Below, in pieces: positions 60,699 through 64,000 of a DNA stretch of 64,000 bases. A program made the position numbers and the translations under genes. The DNA comes from Pseudoruminococcus_B sp937901805. GTDB lineage: Bacteria > Bacillota > Clostridia > Oscillospirales > Ruminococcaceae. A model generated the notes under the pieces. The model ran no database searches and was not told the DNA's origin. It was given only the letters and a program-made list of their open reading frames with translations. Every line of letters begins with the position of its first letter. The stretch's first letter is position 1. Where the stretch lies: assembly GCA_963560245.1 (NCBI GenBank), contig CAUWNS010000002.1, positions 1-64,000 of the forward strand, read 5' to 3'.

Positions 60699-62101
60699 TC
60701 CGATCCCTCCAACATCCTTTTTTCCAAATCCGGGGGCACCCGTTTTCCAAAGCCCTGCTCCATTGCATAAGCCATTTGCAGGAGTGTCGCCTCTTCATAG
60801 GGTTTTGCGATCAAAAACAGGCCCTGTGGAGCCCCATTTGCGCGCAATCCGCATGGAACGGTGATCTCCGGGCAGTTCAGATAAGGCCCCAAATCGGTAT
60901 TTTCATCACTTAGCAGTACGGCGTCATACGATTCCAATACCTGATATGCGCGCTTCCTGTCCTCCCAGACAGCCTGCAGCACCCGTCGATACCCATTTTC
61001 GTCCTTGGCGCATTCCAGCGCCTCTTCAAACAGTCCCTGTCCATAACGCAGGGCTTCATGGGCATGGGCACGGTTATAGTCCATCAGATCCTCCAGGGCT
61101 TTCAAAGGAAACTGTGGCAGCGCGGCAAGATAGGCATCCATGCAGCGTTTGAATTCGTATTTCATGATATCTCCCGGAGTGAAGCGCGCCTGCGGCTGGG
61201 GCAGTTCAGATACCTGTGCACCCAGTTCCTGAAGGGAAGAGAGCACTTTCTGGAAAAGCGCCTCCTCAGATTCGCACATTTTCTTTGCCCGGCAAACTCC
61301 GATCCGTTTTCCAGACAGGGACGCCTGCGCAAAAAACGTTTTAATTCCGCCGAAAGGGAGGATTTTATGCTCCGGATCCGCCATCACATGATAGAGCAGG
61401 GCGGCGTCTTCCACTGTGCGCGCCATCGGTCCGGCGGTATCCAGCGTGTCACAGATGGGGAGAATTCCCTGCTGGCTGACCGATCCCACACTTGGCCGCA
61501 GTCCCACAATCCCATTGGACTGTGCCGGCGAGTAGACCGACGCACAGGTATCTGTGCCCACAGCTACTGAACAGAAATTGGCGGAAACCGCAACGCCGGA
61601 GCCCGTACTGGAACCGGAAGGGTCAAACTGTCTGCCGTAAGGATGAAAAACCTGTCCCCCACGGGAGCTGTAGCCATTCGGCATATTTTCCATGGAAATA
61701 TAGTTGGCAAATTCGGTCATGTTTGTCTTGCCGAGTAGAACCGCCCCCGCTTGACGCAGACGGCGGACAATCTCCGCGTCCTCCGCTGCCCGCGAACCGG
61801 CAAGGGCAAGGGAACCTGCGGAAGTATGCATTTGATCCGCAGTATTGAGATTATCCTTAATCAGAATGGGAATCCCATGCAGAGGACCCGCCAGACGCCC
61901 TTGCGCGCGCTCCCGGTCACATTCCTTTGCCTGAAAAAGCGCATCCGGATTTTGCTCCAGCACGCTGTTCAGTCCATTTTCCCCCCGATCGTACCGTTCG
62001 ATACGGGACAGATACCAGACTGTCAGCTGTTCGCTGGTCAAGGTTCCCTGCTCCATCTGGGAAAGCAACTGCATGATAGATTGCTCCTCATATCCGGCCA
62101 C
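60695..62101 (-). CDS. Amidase signature family enzyme (GatA-like)
   Basis: A 468-residue amidase. The start is GTG 62101, because AGGAGGG lies six bases upstream; an ATG at 62167 would overlap dtd and has no site. The Ser-cisSer-Lys triad is evident: Lys in ILIKDNLNT, the cis-Ser and nucleophile Ser in DPSGSSTGSGVAVSANFCSVAVGTDTC. It lacks a GatB/GatC partner and has a divergent C-terminal half, so it is a stand-alone amidase, not the tRNA amidotransferase. It is not a usual member of the rel-dtd neighbourhood. Confidence 0.9.
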   Translation of the reverse strand: MAGYEEQSIMQLLSQMEQGTLTSEQLTVWYLSRIERYDRGENGLNSVLEQNPDALFQAKECDRERAQGRLAGPLHGIPILIKDNLNTADQMHTSAGSLALAGSRAAEDAEIVRRLRQAGAVLLGKTNMTEFANYISMENMPNGYSSRGGQVFHPYGRQFDPSGSSTGSGVAVSANFCSVAVGTDTCASVYSPAQSNGIVGLRPSVGSVSQQGILPICDTLDTAGPMARTVEDAALLYHVMADPEHKILPFGGIKTFFAQASLSGKRIGVCRAKKMCESEEALFQKVLSSLQELGAQVSELPQPQARFTPGDIMKYEFKRCMDAYLAALPQFPLKALEDLMDYNRAHAHEALRYGQGLFEEALECAKDENGYRRVLQAVWEDRKRAYQVLESYDAVLLSDENTDLGPYLNCPEITVPCGLRANGAPQGLFLIAKPYEEATLLQMAYAMEQGFGKRVPPDLEKRMLEGSE

Positions 62102-62147
62102 TAAAATCCCTCCTGCTCTCTCAAGGATTTCCAAAAATACACGTTTG

Positions 62148-62606
62148 TTATTTTGGCATAATTTCATCCGTATCCAGAAAAATGGTTACCGGGCCGTCGT
62201 TGATAAGTTGAACCTGCATATCCGCGCCGAATTCCCCGGTCTGAACATTCCGAATCCCTAAAGCGCGGATTTCCTCCACAAACGCGAGGTACAGTCCGTC
62301 CGCCTGCTCCGGGCGGGCAGCCCGCACATAGGCAGGCCGCCTGCCTTTTTTGCAGTCCGCATAAAGGGTAAAATTGGAAACCACCATAACTTCCCCGTCC
62401 ACATCCAACAGGGAGAGGTTCATCTTATCCTGTTCATCGGAAAAGATACGCAGTTCGCAGCACTTTTTTGCAAGCCATGCCGCCTGCTGCGTGGTATCGG
62501 ACTGGGTAACGCCGAGCAGAATCAATAATCCCGGCCCAATTTCCCTGGTAATCCCGCCGTTTATGGTAACCGATGCGCCGGATACCCGCTGTAAAATTGC
62601 TCTCAC
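62148..62606 (-). CDS. dtd: D-aminoacyl-tRNA deacylase
   Basis: A 152-residue Dtd protein that hydrolyses D-amino acids from tRNA. The opening MRAILQRVSGASVTI is canonical. The SQxT block reads SNFTLYAD (Asn in place of Gln), and the cis-GlyPro motif reads NDGPVTIFLDT. It lies 11 bases after rel, the standard Firmicutes order. Confidence 0.96.
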   Translation of the reverse strand: MRAILQRVSGASVTINGGITREIGPGLLILLGVTQSDTTQQAAWLAKKCCELRIFSDEQDKMNLSLLDVDGEVMVVSNFTLYADCKKGRRPAYVRAARPEQADGLYLAFVEEIRALGIRNVQTGEFGADMQVQLINDGPVTIFLDTDEIMPK

Positions 62607-62617
62607 TGTACATCCTC

Positions 62618-64000
62618 CTATTTCCCGCTGCGGCGCACCCGGCTGACGCCTTTGATTGCCTGTATCCGTTTGATTACCAGATTCAGCTGATCCAACCCGG
62701 TTACCGTTACGGTAATCGTCATCTGGACATTGCCGTCTTTGAGCTTTCTGGCGTTGAGTTCGTGGATAGGCACCCGCATATTCGCAAGCTGGACGCTCAC
62801 ATCGGCAAGCAGGGTACCGTGATCCTCCGCGACAACCTCAAAGGTTGCCTTGAACGCCTCACCGACATAGGAGGCCCACTGTACCTGTACCAGGCGCTTG
62901 CAGTTCTCATCATCTTTCATGGCGCTGATGATATTCGGGCAATCCTGCTTATGGATGGAAACCCCATATCCACGGGTAATAAAGCCGATAATGGCATCCC
63001 CCGGGACAGGATTGCAGCAGCGTGCAAATTTGACCAGACAGTCGTCATACCCCTCTACAATCACGCCGCTGGACGCGCCCCGTTTGACAGGGCGTTTTGG
63101 CAGCGCTTCCCTGAGATCCGGCTTTTCCTCTTTCCGGTAGCGCTTGAGATAGTCCTCCTTGATGCGCGGCAGGATTTTGGACAGGCTGATACCGCCGTAT
63201 CCGACTGCGGCATAAAACTCATCCACTGTCCGGCAATGCTGACGGTGGGCAAGTTCCAAAATAAACTGCTCATACTGTTCTTCCGTGAGATTGATGCCGT
63301 CGCGTTTGAAATCCCGTTCGATTTCCGCCCTGCCCTGGGCGATATTCTCCTCTTTCTTCTCCTTTTTAAACCAGGAACGGATCTTGTTGCGCGCTTCGCT
63401 GGTCTTTACAATTTGCAGCCAGTCGCGGTTTGGCCCATGTGCCTGGGATTTCGTGGTCGCAATTTCAACAATCTGCCCGGTTTTTACCTGGTAGTCAATC
63501 GGGACAATCCTGCCGTCTACCTTAGCGCCGATCATGCTGTTTCCTACAGCGGAATGGATTGCATAGGCAAAGTCAATCACTGTGGAACCGCTCGGCAGAT
63601 CGATGACGTCGCCCTTTGGGGTAAAGACAAAAACCTCTTCCGGGACAAGGTCGGACTTGATAGAACTGAGGATATCCTCCACATCTTCAGAATCCTGCTG
63701 CGCTTCCAGCAGATGCCGCACCCATTCCAGACGCTCTTCCAGTTTGTCTTTTCCCTGCAGGCCGGCCTTATATTTCCAATGGGCCGCAATTCCATATTCC
63801 GCCGTATGGTGCATTTCCCAGGTGCGGATCTGCACTTCAAAAGGGATACCCTCTTTCCCGATAACCGTGGTATGGAGCGACTGGTACATATTCGGTTTTG
63901 GAGTGGAAATATAGTCCTTAAACCGGTTGGGAAGAGGGGTGTACATATCATGGATAATCCCAAAGGTGTTATAGCATTCGTCTACTGTGTCCACAATGAT
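62618..64000 (-). CDS. relA: (p)ppGpp synthetase/hydrolase Rel, C-terminal part (partial)
   Basis: The gene runs off the right edge; 460 codons are visible, from the synthetase domain to the stop. The synthetase motifs YQSLHTTVIG and FEVQIRT (catalytic Glu) are present. A TGS domain begins EVFVFTPKGDVIDLPSGSTVIDFAYAIH, then come a helical domain, a zinc-finger/CC domain (FARCCNPVPGDAIIGFITRGYGVSIHKQDCPN) and a C-terminal ACT domain. It makes and degrades (p)ppGpp in response to starvation. The hydrolase domain lies outside the window. Confidence 0.96.
   Translation of the reverse strand: MIVDTVDECYNTFGIIHDMYTPLPNRFKDYISTPKPNMYQSLHTTVIGKEGIPFEVQIRTWEMHHTAEYGIAAHWKYKAGLQGKDKLEERLEWVRHLLEAQQDSEDVEDILSSIKSDLVPEEVFVFTPKGDVIDLPSGSTVIDFAYAIHSAVGNSMIGAKVDGRIVPIDYQVKTGQIVEIATTKSQAHGPNRDWLQIVKTSEARNKIRSWFKKEKKEENIAQGRAEIERDFKRDGINLTEEQYEQFILELAHRQHCRTVDEFYAAVGYGGISLSKILPRIKEDYLKRYRKEEKPDLREALPKRPVKRGASSGVIVEGYDDCLVKFARCCNPVPGDAIIGFITRGYGVSIHKQDCPNIISAMKDDENCKRLVQVQWASYVGEAFKATFEVVAEDHGTLLADVSVQLANMRVPIHELNARKLKDGNVQMTITVTVTGLDQLNLVIKRIQAIKGVSRVRRSGK

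Noticed and set aside
1..64000. CRISPR array, replication origin or rRNA operon
   Set aside because: No regularly spaced direct repeats, DnaA-box cluster or rRNA sequence were seen.

Overview
The window reads as a chromosome segment of a low-to-mid GC, endospore-lineage Firmicute, most likely a Clostridia/Oscillospiraceae-type gut anaerobe. This is inferred from a SpoVB-MazG-HU-RqcP cluster, HemZ, CarD, LytR-CpsA-Psr and QueT genes, strong AGGAGG ribosome binding sites, many TTG/GTG starts, and near-consensus sigma-A promoters (TTGACA/TATAAT). No single gene fixes the species.

Bases 1-9040 are an accessory, visibly AT-richer segment. It opens with the last codons of what looks like HsdS. An overlapping operon follows: an FRG-domain protein, HsdR (type I restriction), an McrB-type AAA+ protein with an EVE-like middle domain, and McrC. 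Beyond a terminator lie a TnpV-type transposon protein and an excisionase-like DNA-binding protein on the minus strand. The segment ends at a 3' fragment of a tRNA-Ser(CGA) gene that keeps the T-arm, CCA and terminator but has lost its 5' acceptor strand. This is the expected scar of an element integrated in a tRNA gene, so I read 1-9040 as the end of an integrated defence island.

Bases 9040-31000 are core-like chromosome with some decay. They hold a broken Sel1-type gene, an ECF sigma/anti-sigma/membrane-protein operon, two tandem ROK proteins, a GyrI-like protein, YqeY, CarD, YaaA, an XRE/lipoprotein pair, a truncated SDR pseudogene, a PflA-like radical SAM protein, a G5/3D cell-wall protein, an orphan LolD-type ATPase, an amidohydrolase with a terminator in its leader, an NMT1/SsuA-type ABC importer, YbaK, GNAT, a candidate C-rich small RNA, TadA, a CPBP protein and an LCP protein.

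Bases 31000-51000 carry BirA, ApbE, an imidazolonepropionase-like amidohydrolase, KtrB/TrkH, QueT behind a preQ1-III-like leader, PyrE and an aldo/keto reductase. Next comes an unusual five-gene transporter operon (solute-binding lipoprotein, two MalFG-type permeases, an HlyD-like adaptor and a MacB/FtsX-like membrane protein) with no ATPase. After it are a DUF2975/XRE pair under a 29-bp perfect inverted repeat, a D-2-hydroxyacid dehydrogenase, a MATE pump behind a leader hairpin, a P-loop kinase interrupted by an in-frame UGA, tRNA-Arg(CCU) and an SdpI-family protein.

Bases 51000-64000 are a dense minus-strand housekeeping block. From the right edge it reads Rel (partial), Dtd, amidase, MBL hydrolase, HemZ, uridine-kinase-like protein, zinc-ribbon protein, purine nucleoside phosphorylase, MTA/SAH-deaminase-like amidohydrolase, SpoVB, MazG, HU and RqcP. 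Many of these genes overlap by a few bases.
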